A program made the translations under genes and the position numbers. Shown here piece after piece: positions 1 through 10,495 of a stretch of DNA of 64,000 nucleotides; position 1 is the stretch's first letter; every line of letters begins with the position of its first letter. The notes beneath the pieces were generated by a model that had not been told where the DNA came from, did not search any database, and was given only the letters and a program-made list of their open reading frames with translations. Source of the DNA: an uncultured Planktomarina sp. (GTDB lineage: Bacteria; Pseudomonadota; Alphaproteobacteria; Rhodobacterales; Rhodobacteraceae); contig CALSQF010000011.1 in the NCBI GenBank assembly GCA_943788425.1, positions 55,092-119,091 on the forward strand. The letters are read 5' to 3'.

Positions 1-227
1 TCCTCTATATTTTGGATCCCGATGGGCATCGCATCGAAATCTATTGCTCAGATTATCAAACCGTGGATCCCGATCACGAGCCAATCAAGTGGGACCTCAA
101 AGATCCGCAACGCCAAACCCTATGGGGCGCCGCGGCGCCAAAAAGTTGGTTTGAACATGGAACGGAGTTCACAAAGGTTGCGCCGCGCGACAGCGCCTTG
201 AACGCCACGCCGATCATCGCGCCATAA
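1..227 (+). CDS. hpaD: 3,4-dihydroxyphenylacetate 2,3-dioxygenase, C-terminal part (partial at 5' end)
   Basis: Only the last 74 or so codons are present; the frame enters from the left edge. The visible segment LYILDPDGHRIEIY is the end of the second vicinal-oxygen-chelate module of type I extradiol dioxygenases, and the Glu in HRIEIY is the third iron ligand of that family. The tail (DYQTVDPD, IKWDLKD, QRQTLWG) resembles the C-terminal lid of homoprotocatechuate 2,3-dioxygenases, which open the ring of 3,4-dihydroxyphenylacetate in tyrosine and phenylacetate breakdown. The gene is convergent with the broken pcaB and overlaps its end by 14 bases. Family assignment is firm. The exact substrate is inferred from the tail and could differ. 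Confidence 0.8.
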   Translation, partial: LYILDPDGHRIEIYCSDYQTVDPDHEPIKWDLKDPQRQTLWGAAAPKSWFEHGTEFTKVAPRDSALNATPIIAP

Positions 228-840
228 GCACTTTGGCTAAAGCGCCAATGGTTTCAACTTGGGCCAGCAGATCTTCTGCCGCGCTGTGCAGCATCGCGGG
301 CAAAACTATCCATTCCAGCGCCCAAGCCGCCACAGAGCGTTCTCGCTCGTGGATTAAGGCCTGATGCATCTCGCCAAGCTGAACAGCATTATAGCGCAAC
401 AGGGTGACCAATAACTTCGTCAAAACTGGGTTTTGCTTATGTGGCATGGCCGAGGAAGAGCCGCCTCCAAGCAATCAAGTCTCATCCAAGCCTTGCTTTG
501 TCATGAGCGAGATATCCATGCTCATTTTGCCCAAGCTGCTGGACATCAGCGAAAGCCAACCGACCAATTCGCCAAATCTATCGCGCATGACGTGCCAGCT
601 TTTGTCCGGCGCTGCCGAGCCTAATTGCGCCGCAATCGTAGCCGTGCCCTCTGTCAAATCCTCCGGGCCTATCGGCACGGCCTCAATCACGCAGGCCACA
701 GACTCATTGCCCAATGACCGGCTGTGAGCCGCTTCAATGCGTAGCATCTGCACCAGTTGCACCTAAGCAGACAGATGCGCCTCTACAAGTTTGTCGCCGG
801 ACACTCCTGTCAGCCAGGCCAGGTCGAATACCAATGTCAT
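214..840 (-). pseudogene. pcaB: Decayed 3-carboxy-cis,cis-muconate cycloisomerase (pcaB)
   Basis: Reading the minus strand from an ATG at 840 that overlaps the stop of the upstream gene (ATGA), one frame gives the N-terminus of PcaB (VFDLAWLTGVSGD), an in-frame TAG at 763-765, further matching sequence (QMLRIEAAHSR), then a jump near 636 from the early EGTA region straight to the late SWHVMRDR region, an in-frame TGA at 475-477, and the signature loop SSSAMPHKQNP with a normal C-terminus. A complete PcaB has about 350 residues, but this frame has only 208 codons, so roughly 140 codons are missing from the middle. Two stops plus a large in-frame deletion make a working beta-ketoadipate enzyme impossible. 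The family is fumarase/aspartase superfamily. The decay is seen directly; the size of the deletion is estimated from the usual family length. Confidence 0.85.
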
Positions 841-1679
841 ACGGCCCTCAAACCTAGAATTTCGCGAGCTTGCGCCGGGCTTGCGACCGGGCGCTCATAG
901 CGGGTGCAAAGTTCAGCAGCACGGGTAATCAAAGCTGCATTCGAGGGGGCAAGCGTGCTGCGGTCAAGGCGCACATTGTCTTCAAGCCCAGCGCGGGTGT
1001 GGCCACCTGCCGCTATGGCCCATTCATTCACAACCAATTGATTGGGCCCAATACCCGCGGCGCACCACTCAGCTTGCGGCGCGCGCGCTTGCATCTGCGC
1101 CACATAAAAATCAAAAATCGCACGATCTGCCGGCATAGCATTTTTCACACCCATTACAAATTGCACATAGAGTTTGCCGAATAATTTTCCCTCGTCATGC
1201 AGGCGCAACGCTTGCAAGATATGTGAAAGATCAAAAGCTTCAATCTCCGGCACCACTTCATATTTTTGCATTTCTCTGGCCAGCCAAGCCACCAAATCCG
1301 GCGGGTTCTCATAAACGCGCTTGGGAAAATTGTTTGAGCCGACAGAAAGTGAAGCCATATCAGGTCTCAGAGACAACATTCCGCCACGCTCTTGCCCCGC
1401 ACCAGAACGGCCTCCAGTTGAAAACTGAATGATGACCTCCGGGCAATGCCTGCGCAGCTCTTCTTGCACGCGGGCGAATTTTTCCGGGTCGCTGCTCGGT
1501 GTTTCATCGGCATTGCGCACATGGGTATGAATAATCGAAGCCCCCGCCTCCACCGCCGCCAAGCTGCTCTCGACCTGCTCAGAAATACTGATGGGCACAG
1601 CTGGGTTGGCCGATTTTGTCGGCACCGAACCGGTGATGGCGCAGCACAGAATGCAGGGTTTGTTATGCAGATCAGACAT
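837..1679 (-). CDS. Beta-keto acid cleavage enzyme (BKACE/DUF849 family)
   Basis: A 280-residue protein with the family landmarks: an N-terminal ILCCAITG strand, the zinc-ligand motif HTHVR near residue 52, FSTGG near 86, the acidic PEIEAFD segment in the middle and GGHTRAGLEDN in the C-terminal part. Members use Zn to exchange acetyl-CoA with a beta-keto acid, giving acetoacetate and a new acyl-CoA; the founding member is Kce of lysine fermentation. Its stop overlaps the ATG of the broken pcaB, so the two were once one operon, and the nearby dioxygenase suggests an aromatic or ring-derived beta-keto acid as substrate. The exact substrate cannot be told from sequence. A gap of about 140 bases separates it from the phosphate transporter upstream. 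Confidence 0.88.
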   Translation of the reverse strand: MSDLHNKPCILCCAITGSVPTKSANPAVPISISEQVESSLAAVEAGASIIHTHVRNADETPSSDPEKFARVQEELRRHCPEVIIQFSTGGRSGAGQERGGMLSLRPDMASLSVGSNNFPKRVYENPPDLVAWLAREMQKYEVVPEIEAFDLSHILQALRLHDEGKLFGKLYVQFVMGVKNAMPADRAIFDFYVAQMQARAPQAEWCAAGIGPNQLVVNEWAIAAGGHTRAGLEDNVRLDRSTLAPSNAALITRAAELCTRYERPVASPAQAREILGLRAV

Positions 1680-1818
1680 TCATTAACACCGTTTCCTCGT
1701 CACCTTGCAGGTTTATTCTAACAATCTATTAAACCACGTGGAAAAAACACTTTTTTCGTTTAACGCGATAAAACACGCACCGCGCAGAGCCGAAGCCCTA
1801 CGCAGTGGACCTGCAAGA

Positions 1819-3312
1819 TTAGCTTGCGCCACCCATATAAATCGAGATGATCCAGAAGATTAACGCCGAGATCGTCGCCGCGGCCGGTACTGTAATCACC
1901 CATGCAGCGATGATTGTAAGGAAGTGACTGCGACGCACCAATTTGCGGCGGCGGCGTTCTTCTTTTGGCTGTTCTACGGCCTGTGGAATGGTCACCCGCG
2001 CCCGCTTCATCCGACGCTGCGAGTCCCATTCGCGAAAGAAGCCCACACCAAATACGCCACCAACAGCGATATGCGTTGAGCTGACCGGCAGGCCCAACCA
2101 GCTGGCAACAATCACAGTGATGGCCGCTGAAAGCGCAACACAATAGGCCCGCATCGGGTTGAGTTTAGTAATTTGACCGCCCACCATGCGGATCAATTTT
2201 GGTCCAAACAAAAACAGGCCAAACGATATCCCCAACGCACCGATGGCCATCACCCAGAGCGGAATAGAAACTGCGTCTACGAAACCGCCTGAGGCCGAAG
2301 CCTGCACAATCGCGGCCAGCGGTCCAACCGCATTGGCCACATCATTTGCTCCATGAGCGAAACTGAGCAACGCGGCGGATACTACCAAGGGGATGCCAAA
2401 GAGTTTTTTCAGCGACTTATTACGATTTTCCAACCCCTCGGCTTGCTTGCGCACAACTGGGATCATAACCAACCAAATGATGACACCTAAACCAAGACCG
2501 ATCATCATTACCGAGGAAAAATCAATTTTCATGATTTTCTTAAGGCCCTTGAGCGCCAAGTACGCAGAAAATGCTCCACCCATAATCCCAACCAAAACCG
2601 GCACCCAGACACGCGCCGCAGAGATTTTATCGTCCCGATATACAATCCGGGACTTGATAAACCACAGAAACAGGGCGGCAACCACCCCGCCCAAGACCGG
2701 TGAAATCACCCAGCTTGCGGCGATTTTATACATGGTTGGCCAATTCACAGCTGCAAAACCCGCAGCCGCGATCCCTGCCCCCATAACGCCGCCAACAACT
2801 GAATGGGTGGTCGAAACAGGCGCCCCAACCCATGTGGCCAAATTTACCCAAAGCGCCGCAGACAATAGCGCTGCAAGCATGGCCCAGATAAATATGGAAG
2901 CTGTTTGCATACTTTGCGGCGCAATAATGCCCTTTGCGATGGTCGATACGACGTCCCCCCCTGCAAGCAAGGCGCCGGCACTTTCAAACACCGCTGCAAT
3001 TGCAATGGCTCCGCCCATGGTCAAAGCATTGGCCCCCACTGCGGGCCCCATATTATTGGCAACATCATTAGCGCCAATATTCAGCGCCATATAGGCTCCA
3101 AAGCCAGCGGCGATCACCACGATAAGCGTATTGCCAGTTTGCCCAAACAGATAAAAAGCAACAAGTCCCGCGACCAGAATAAAGGCCAATGACACTCCCA
3201 GCCCCATCATTGGGCGGGAAGCATAGTCAGTTGCCTGCTCTAGGGCCGAGAATCGGTTTAAATCTCGATCTAGAGTTTCTAAGTGTCGCTGTTCGAAATC
3301 ATTTTGAGCCAT
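1819..3312 (-). CDS. pitA: PiT-family inorganic phosphate transporter
   Basis: A 497-residue membrane protein with the duplicated PiT signature: GANDVANNMGPAVGA in the first half (about residue 80) and GANDVANAVGPLAAI in the second (about residue 320). Each half carries several hydrophobic helices, and the halves are joined by a hydrophilic linker around residues 290-310. The first 40 residues are charged and cytosolic. PiT proteins move phosphate (as a metal-phosphate complex) with protons or sodium across the inner membrane. It stands alone, with no phoU-like partner next to it. The start ATG at 3312 lies about 200 bases from the next gene, so it should have its own promoter. Confidence 0.93.
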   Translation of the reverse strand: MAQNDFEQRHLETLDRDLNRFSALEQATDYASRPMMGLGVSLAFILVAGLVAFYLFGQTGNTLIVVIAAGFGAYMALNIGANDVANNMGPAVGANALTMGGAIAIAAVFESAGALLAGGDVVSTIAKGIIAPQSMQTASIFIWAMLAALLSAALWVNLATWVGAPVSTTHSVVGGVMGAGIAAAGFAAVNWPTMYKIAASWVISPVLGGVVAALFLWFIKSRIVYRDDKISAARVWVPVLVGIMGGAFSAYLALKGLKKIMKIDFSSVMMIGLGLGVIIWLVMIPVVRKQAEGLENRNKSLKKLFGIPLVVSAALLSFAHGANDVANAVGPLAAIVQASASGGFVDAVSIPLWVMAIGALGISFGLFLFGPKLIRMVGGQITKLNPMRAYCVALSAAITVIVASWLGLPVSSTHIAVGGVFGVGFFREWDSQRRMKRARVTIPQAVEQPKEERRRRKLVRRSHFLTIIAAWVITVPAAATISALIFWIISIYMGGAS

Positions 3313-3518
3313 GCGAGCATATTCCTGTTATTTTCGTGGACCCGATAGCAGCTTCGCATAAATTACACAAACATTACTGCAAATTTGGCGATCCACAATT
3401 TGTGGCGGGTCACCATTCCCCACAACAGTAATACAGAACGAACCGAATGATACTAATATCGCTCGTGTATTCAGATTTTCTTGGCTAATGTATCTTTATA
3501 GTGGACTTAGGGCGGATA

Positions 3519-3695
3519 TCATTTTCCGTCGCGGGCAGATTTTTCTTCGCGCGTCAGCTTGTTGTTCCATGTGTTGTTGCTCAAGCCCAGCTCGCTGGGC
3601 AAGGGCTTGGTTTTTCCAACATTGATTTTCCCGCCTTTGTTCAAAAATTCCTGAACAAGAGCGTCATCGGTGGTTTCTTTAGGAATATGCTTCAT
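3519..3695 (-). CDS. Small conserved hypothetical protein (58 aa)
   Basis: The recognisable part starts at MKHIPKETTDD and runs to the end, with a Gly-Lys rich centre (KGGKINVGKTKP) and a C-terminal helix rich in Lys and Glu (KLTREEKSARDGK). The layout resembles short basic proteins common in marine bacteria and their phages, but I cannot name a function. A longer version from a GTG at 3767 is possible, but those extra 24 residues (Cys-rich, hydrophobic) do not look conserved. No clear ribosome binding site precedes the ATG. The gene stands alone between pitA and katG. Confidence 0.6.
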   Translation of the reverse strand: MKHIPKETTDDALVQEFLNKGGKINVGKTKPLPSELGLSNNTWNNKLTREEKSARDGK

Positions 3696-3763
3696 GAAGG
3701 CATCATAACCGCAGCATAGGCAGCTTGTCACCCTCAAATTATTGGCAAATAGATGCCAGCGGT

Positions 3764-3913
3764 TCACTCAATGACCAACGCCGGCAAGGACTTCACCAAA
3801 TCATCCACCGCTTTCATCTGCGTCAAAAATGGTTTGAGCAAATCCAAAGGCAGGGCGCGACCCAGCCCGCCGTTGAAGATTATGTTCGCTGACTTATTTG
3901 TTAAGTGTTGCCC
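3764..3913 (-). pseudogene. Possible gene remnant, 49 codons without a start
   Basis: Between the small gene above and katG the minus strand has a frame opened by a TAA at 3914-3916 and closed by TGA at 3764-3766. It reads like a real C-terminus ([15 protein letters not shown], then [14 protein letters not shown]) but has no ATG, GTG or TTG near its beginning. It may be the tail of a lost gene. I do not recognise the family. The remaining bases up to katG hold its ribosome binding site GGAGAGA at about 3962-3968 and nothing else I can name. Confidence 0.3.
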
Positions 3914-3937
3914 TTAGGCCCTAGACATTTTACCTAG

Positions 3938-6163
<2,226 letters not shown>

Positions 6164-6188
6164 AGTTTAGATCAACCAAGTATTATTT

Positions 6189-6220
6189 AAAAAGCCCGCT
6201 CTGAAGAATGGGCTTTTTTT
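6189..6220 (+). terminator. Rho-independent terminator after katG
   Basis: Stem AAAAAGCCC paired with GGGCTTTTTTT around a 12-base loop, with a T run, 26 bases after the katG stop. Confidence 0.85.
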
Positions 6221-6379
6221 ATAGGTTTCGAAGCTAAATCTGGTGGCATCGAATTGAGGTAATTTCCCGTAACCACTTTGCCCGTCTTAAAATAAATATT
6301 GAAATTATCTCCTATCTACGCCAAGCTCTAAAAGACACTTTTGAAAGAGAGCGTTAGCAATAGTTCTGGGAGAACAAAA

Positions 6380-7441
6380 ATGAAATTACGCGCGATTGCA
6401 ACGATGATTTTAAGTACTAGCGCATTAAGTGCGACCGCTGGAGGTTTTGAGACCAACTCTCTGTCAACATCCTTTATGTACGAAAAAGGCAATTATGCTG
6501 AACTTGGTATGTCAAGTCGATCGCCTGATGTTAAAGGCACAGTATACGCTCCAACAGGCAGTGCGCTAGCAAAACAAGATTACGTTTCGTTGGCGATGAA
6601 GACTGATATTTCAAACACCTTATCTGTTGGCCTAACATCCTACAATCAGGGTGCGATACAACTTGATTACTCTTCTGCAGGAAGTCCCTATGCTGTAGCC
6701 CTGCCTGTTGTCGATTTAGACATCAACGCGTTGGCCGTTTTGGTAAAATATTCGCTCTCTGATAATGTGAGCATCCTTGGCGGTGCCAAACAGTCACAAG
6801 TTCAGGATGCGTCAGCCAATATATTTCAGAGTGCTGGATTGCCAGCGTCTTCTGTTTCAGGAGCTACCGAAACAAGTCTCTTGATTGGGGCATCATATAC
6901 AATTCCTAAAATAGCTCTGCGCGCTGAACTAATTTACGAAGGCGACGCTGATTTTTCATTAAATACTTCAAATGCAGGCGTTGGAACCGGCAAAACAAGC
7001 GCATCTGTTCCCGATTACATGACCTTGAATTTCCAAAGTGGCATAGCTGAGGATACATTATTATTTGGGTCAATTCGAAAGGCTGACTGGAGCAATCACC
7101 AAATTACAGTCTTTCCCGGCACACCAACAACTTCAAGTTTTACCGATACTACAACATATTCCCTCGGAGTTGGTCGTAAAATAAACGATGCAGTATCTCT
7201 TATAGCAAATTATTCGACAGAAGCTGCGGGCTCATCGGCTTCTACAACGCCACTTACAATAACCAACGGTTACGATGCAATTGGACTCGCAGTAAGGTAT
7301 TCAAGTGGTAATTCAACTGTAACTGCCGGCTACAGCTATGCTAAAGTTGGAAATATAACACTTACATCAGGTCTTGGCGTCGGAGAATTTACCAACAATA
7401 CAGTTACCGGCTTCGGTATAAAGATTGGCTATAATTTCTAA
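6380..7441 (+). CDS. FadL/OmpP1-family outer membrane protein
   Basis: A 353-residue outer membrane protein. It starts with a signal peptide (MKLRAIATMILSTSALSATA, cleavage after ATA-GG), has alternating short beta strands throughout and ends in aromatic Phe (GYNF), as outer-membrane barrels do. The N-terminal GGFETNSLSTSFMYEKGN and repeated short strand patterns point to the long-chain fatty acid transporter family (FadL/TodX), which passes hydrophobic substrates across the outer membrane. I chose ATG 6380 over an upstream start at 6341 because GGGAGA sits 6 bases before it and the signal peptide begins there. The base composition is visibly more AT-rich than katG, hinting at transfer. Its place beside a large acyl-CoA catabolic region suggests it brings in the substrate. 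Confidence 0.8.
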   Translation: MKLRAIATMILSTSALSATAGGFETNSLSTSFMYEKGNYAELGMSSRSPDVKGTVYAPTGSALAKQDYVSLAMKTDISNTLSVGLTSYNQGAIQLDYSSAGSPYAVALPVVDLDINALAVLVKYSLSDNVSILGGAKQSQVQDASANIFQSAGLPASSVSGATETSLLIGASYTIPKIALRAELIYEGDADFSLNTSNAGVGTGKTSASVPDYMTLNFQSGIAEDTLLFGSIRKADWSNHQITVFPGTPTTSSFTDTTTYSLGVGRKINDAVSLIANYSTEAAGSSASTTPLTITNGYDAIGLAVRYSSGNSTVTAGYSYAKVGNITLTSGLGVGEFTNNTVTGFGIKIGYNF

Positions 7442-7458
7442 TAACCATTACCAAACTG

Positions 7459-7488
7459 AAAATACCCCGCTTTGTCGGGGTATTTTTT
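7459..7488. terminator. Bidirectional terminator between the FadL-like gene and the thioesterase
   Basis: Perfect 11-base stem AAAATACCCCG / CGGGGTATTTT with a six-base loop, flanked by A and T runs. It lies between convergent genes and can serve both. Confidence 0.85.
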
Positions 7489-7509
7489 GATTTAGCAAAT
7501 CTTTCCTTA

Positions 7510-7941
7510 TTACGTTAAGCTATTTAAATAATTTATTGTTTCTGAACTTAACTCTGATGGTCGCCGTGTTTGGCGATTAACATTAACATGAACAAAATGT
7601 CCCTGAGCAGCCGCAACGTTTTCATCTCCTGAAAATAATCCAACGGCATAAGTAACCGATGACGTGCCCAGCTTACTAACCTTAATCCCAGCGGTAATTA
7701 TATCAGGAAACGCTAATTCTTTAAAATATTGGCATCCAGTTTCCACAACTAAAAATACAGTCTTGCCGAGTTTCAAGTCCAACACGCCTTGTTCCAGCAA
7801 ATGCCCGTTCACTGCAGTATCAAACAACTGATAATGCACTGCATTGTTCATATGTCCATAGATATCGTTATCAACCCAACGCGTAGTCAGGATCGAGAAA
7901 GCACGATAGTCAGAACGGGTTTTTTGAGTCTGTCTCACCAA
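7510..7941 (-). CDS. Hotdog-fold acyl-CoA thioesterase (4HBT type)
   Basis: A 143-residue protein with the 4-hydroxybenzoyl-CoA thioesterase signature WVDNDIYGHMNNAVHY at residues 22-37, including the Asp that acts as nucleophile or base in this group. Such enzymes free CoA from acyl-CoA esters in the cytosol. It is the last gene of the minus-strand operon 10400-7510 and overlaps the alcohol dehydrogenase by 7 bases, so translation is coupled. In this setting it may release a product or rescue CoA from dead-end thioesters. The true substrate is unknown. Confidence 0.85.
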   Translation of the reverse strand: MVRQTQKTRSDYRAFSILTTRWVDNDIYGHMNNAVHYQLFDTAVNGHLLEQGVLDLKLGKTVFLVVETGCQYFKELAFPDIITAGIKVSKLGTSSVTYAVGLFSGDENVAAAQGHFVHVNVNRQTRRPSELSSETINYLNSLT

Positions 7942-9089
7942 GCAGCCTCATAAATTTTCATGGCTGCAGCCTCATCCACAGGGCGCGGGTTGTTGACCAG
8001 AAGGCGAGTTTGGTTAATTGCATCGCGCGCCAGTTTAGGCAAGGCCTCCCACGCGATACCCATCTCCCGCAAGCCTTGCTCAAGCCCACAAGCCTGGCTC
8101 AAATCTGCCATACCTTGGGCAAACTTCATGGCCGCCTCCGCTACGCTCATTGCCCGCAGGTCCGGAAAAACATGCGGCAAGAGCTGCGCATAAGCCTCAG
8201 GCGCAACCTGCGCATTGAAGCGCAGGACATGCGGCAGAACCAACGCATTAGAGAGCCCATGTGGGACTTTATAGTGCCCACCAATCGGATAGGCCAAGGC
8301 ATGTACGGCAGCTACAGGCGAATTGGCAAAGGCCTGCCCGGCCAGCATAGAGCCCAAAAGCATTCCCGTTCGAGCTTCAAGATCATCCGGTTTTTGTACC
8401 GCCCGCAAAAGCATGCGGCCCATAAGCCCCAACGCCTCGACCGCAAGCGCACGGCTGATTGGATTGTTGTTCGGATTGACACTGGCATAGGCTTCAATCG
8501 CATGAACCATGGCATCAATGCCGGTTGCAGCCGTCACATGCGCGGGCAATCCAAGCGTCAGTTCCGGATCAAGCAGTGCCAGATCAGGCAATAGTAGCGG
8601 ACTCACCACGCCCATTTTCTCCGATGCGCCGGTAGTCACAATCGAAATTGGTGTCACCTCTGAGCCAGTCCCTGCTGTGGTCGGCACCAACACCAGCGGC
8701 AAACGCGGCCCGCGCGCATTGCCAACCCCATAGGCTTCCGCCAATGGCTGACCAGTAGCGGCCAAAAGCGCGGCAAGCTTGGCGACATCCAAGGACGAGC
8801 CTCCGCCAAAGCCAATCACCCCGGTGGCACCGCGCGCTTTCTGCGCAGCCTGCAACACAGTAGATTCTGGTGGATCCGCTTGAACCTGGTCAAAGAGCGT
8901 GACCGCCACGCCAGCCGCGCACAACCCATCTTTTACCTGCTGCACAAGGCCCGTGGCCATCATGCCAGGGTCGGTAACCAAAAGCACACGATCGCCGCAA
9001 ATAGGGCGCGTGATCTCCCCTATCTCACCAGCCAGGCCCGCCCCCATACGCAGGCTCGGGGTGGTGTTAAAGGTGAAGGGTTTCATCAT
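7935..9089 (-). CDS. Iron-containing (type III) alcohol dehydrogenase
   Basis: A 384-residue enzyme. NAD binding is marked by GFGGGSSLDVAK near residue 95, and the metal site by IDAMVHAIEAYAS (Asp, His) near 190 and VHALAYPIGGHYKVPHG (two His) near 260. Type III dehydrogenases of this shape oxidise primary or omega-hydroxy compounds, and include 4-hydroxybutyrate and lactaldehyde dehydrogenases. Because the operon also holds an ACAD10/11-type dehydrogenase and faces an acyl kinase, a role in interconverting a hydroxy and an oxo acid is plausible, but that is inference. It lies between the thioesterase (overlap) and the acyl-CoA dehydrogenase (75-base gap). Confidence 0.9.
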   Translation of the reverse strand: MMKPFTFNTTPSLRMGAGLAGEIGEITRPICGDRVLLVTDPGMMATGLVQQVKDGLCAAGVAVTLFDQVQADPPESTVLQAAQKARGATGVIGFGGGSSLDVAKLAALLAATGQPLAEAYGVGNARGPRLPLVLVPTTAGTGSEVTPISIVTTGASEKMGVVSPLLLPDLALLDPELTLGLPAHVTAATGIDAMVHAIEAYASVNPNNNPISRALAVEALGLMGRMLLRAVQKPDDLEARTGMLLGSMLAGQAFANSPVAAVHALAYPIGGHYKVPHGLSNALVLPHVLRFNAQVAPEAYAQLLPHVFPDLRAMSVAEAAMKFAQGMADLSQACGLEQGLREMGIAWEALPKLARDAINQTRLLVNNPRPVDEAAAMKIYEAAW

Positions 9090-9164
9090 AGGCCCAATCC
9101 TTGTTGTCCATCACAATTGCGCCACACAACTCTGCGGTTGACGCAGCCATATGGCAAGGCTTTC

Positions 9165-10400
9165 TTATATCTTTTCCTGCGTATGCTTGCGCAGCTCCGC
9201 CCGGGCCACCTGCCGCCGATGCACCGCATCAGGACCATCCGCCAAACGCAGGGTCCGCAGATGCATCCAATAGGCCGCAAGGGGGAGATCTTGACTGATA
9301 CCGCCCGCCCCATGCAGCTGAATGGCTTCATCGACCACTTTCAAAGCCATGATCGGCGCCACAACTTTGATCTTCGAGATCCAAGGCGCCGCAGCCCGTG
9401 GATCGCCTTGGTCCATCATCCAAGCCGCCTTTAGACAGAGCAATCGCGCCATCTCAATTTCCATACGCGCATCCGCGATGATGTCAAAATTCGCGCCTAA
9501 TTGCGCCAAGGGCTTGCCAAACGCTGTGCGGCTCAAGCTGCGTTTGCACATCAGCTCCAGCGCCGCCTCCGCTTGACCAATCGCCCGCATGCAATGATGT
9601 ATGCGCCCGGGGCCAAGCCGGCCTTGGGCGATCTCAAAGCCACGCTCTTCGCCCAGCAGCATGTTTTCGGCAGGGACGCGCGCATCGGTAAAGCGCAAGT
9701 GATAATGCCCATGCGGCGCGTCATCATGGCCATAAATTTCCATCGGCCGTAATTTTTCAATCCCTGGCGTGGCTGCATCGACCACGATCATCGAATGGCG
9801 CTTGTGCTTGGGGGCATCTTCAGCACCGGTTTTCACCATAACGATATAGACCGCACAGCGTGGATCACCCGCGCCGCTGGCCCACCATTTCTCACCGTTG
9901 AGCACATAGTCATCGCCATCCCGGATGCAGCTCAGGCTCAAATTCGTCGCATCCGAGGAGGCCACATCCGGCTCAGTCATTACATAGGCGGAGCGGATCT
10001 CCCCAGCCAACAGTGGCGCAAGCCAGCGGGTTTTCATCTCTTCAGTGCCATATCGCTCGAAGACTTCCATATTGCCCGTGTCCGGCGCGGAACAGTTGAA
10101 CACCTCTGCGGCCAAAGGTGATTTACCCAACTCTTCAGCCATATAGGCATATTCCACCGTCGTCAGGCCAAAGCCTTTGTCGCTGCCCGTCAGCCAAAAA
10201 TTCCACAAACCTTCGGCCCGGACCTTATCTTTGAGGCCGGTCATGATTTCCACCTGACGATCGGTCAATTTCCAGCGATCCCCTTTGGAAACCTCCGTAT
10301 GATACTCCGCCTCTAAGGGCATAATATCATTTCGAATAATTTCCGAAACTCGGTCCCGCAGCTTGGCGACACGTTCTGACAGTCCAAGGTTCATTTCCAT
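9165..10400 (-). CDS. ACAD10/ACAD11-type acyl-CoA dehydrogenase
   Basis: A 411-residue flavoprotein. It carries TEPDVASSDATN (FAD/substrate loop) and, distinctively, WWASGAGDPRC, RLGPGRIHHCMR and FGKPLAQLGANF, a pattern shared with the C-terminal dehydrogenase domain of human ACAD10/ACAD11 and with LvaC-like bacterial enzymes. In those systems the enzyme handles 4-phospho-acyl-CoA, losing phosphate to give an enoyl-CoA, rather than doing a plain dehydrogenation. The partner kinase is the divergent gene at 10993. It heads the operon with the Fe-alcohol dehydrogenase and thioesterase, and its promoter shares the region containing a perfect palindrome at 10458-10477. Confidence 0.88.
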   Translation of the reverse strand: MEMNLGLSERVAKLRDRVSEIIRNDIMPLEAEYHTEVSKGDRWKLTDRQVEIMTGLKDKVRAEGLWNFWLTGSDKGFGLTTVEYAYMAEELGKSPLAAEVFNCSAPDTGNMEVFERYGTEEMKTRWLAPLLAGEIRSAYVMTEPDVASSDATNLSLSCIRDGDDYVLNGEKWWASGAGDPRCAVYIVMVKTGAEDAPKHKRHSMIVVDAATPGIEKLRPMEIYGHDDAPHGHYHLRFTDARVPAENMLLGEERGFEIAQGRLGPGRIHHCMRAIGQAEAALELMCKRSLSRTAFGKPLAQLGANFDIIADARMEIEMARLLCLKAAWMMDQGDPRAAAPWISKIKVVAPIMALKVVDEAIQLHGAGGISQDLPLAAYWMHLRTLRLADGPDAVHRRQVARAELRKHTQEKI

Positions 10401-10457
10401 ATCCGCGCCCTCAATGTTTCCATGATATTTTGCCCTTTACAGGCCTGCCTATCATGA

Positions 10458-10477
10458 AACATACTGACGAGTATGTT
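10458..10477. promoter_or_regulatory. Palindromic operator, probably bound by the TetR regulator at 12030
   Basis: AACATACT-GACG-AGTATGTT: perfect eight-base arms around a four-base spacer, centred in the 95-base gap between the divergent acyl-CoA dehydrogenase and MaoC genes. Size and symmetry fit a TetR-family operator, and a TetR gene closes the plus-strand operon. Binding is inferred. Confidence 0.65.
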
Positions 10478-10495
10478 GTCAATGGAAGCTAAGTG

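Noticed and set aside
2393-3094. 233-codon open frame opposite the phosphate transporter
   Set aside because: Low-complexity mirror of a membrane protein gene; no ribosome binding site and no recognisable domain.
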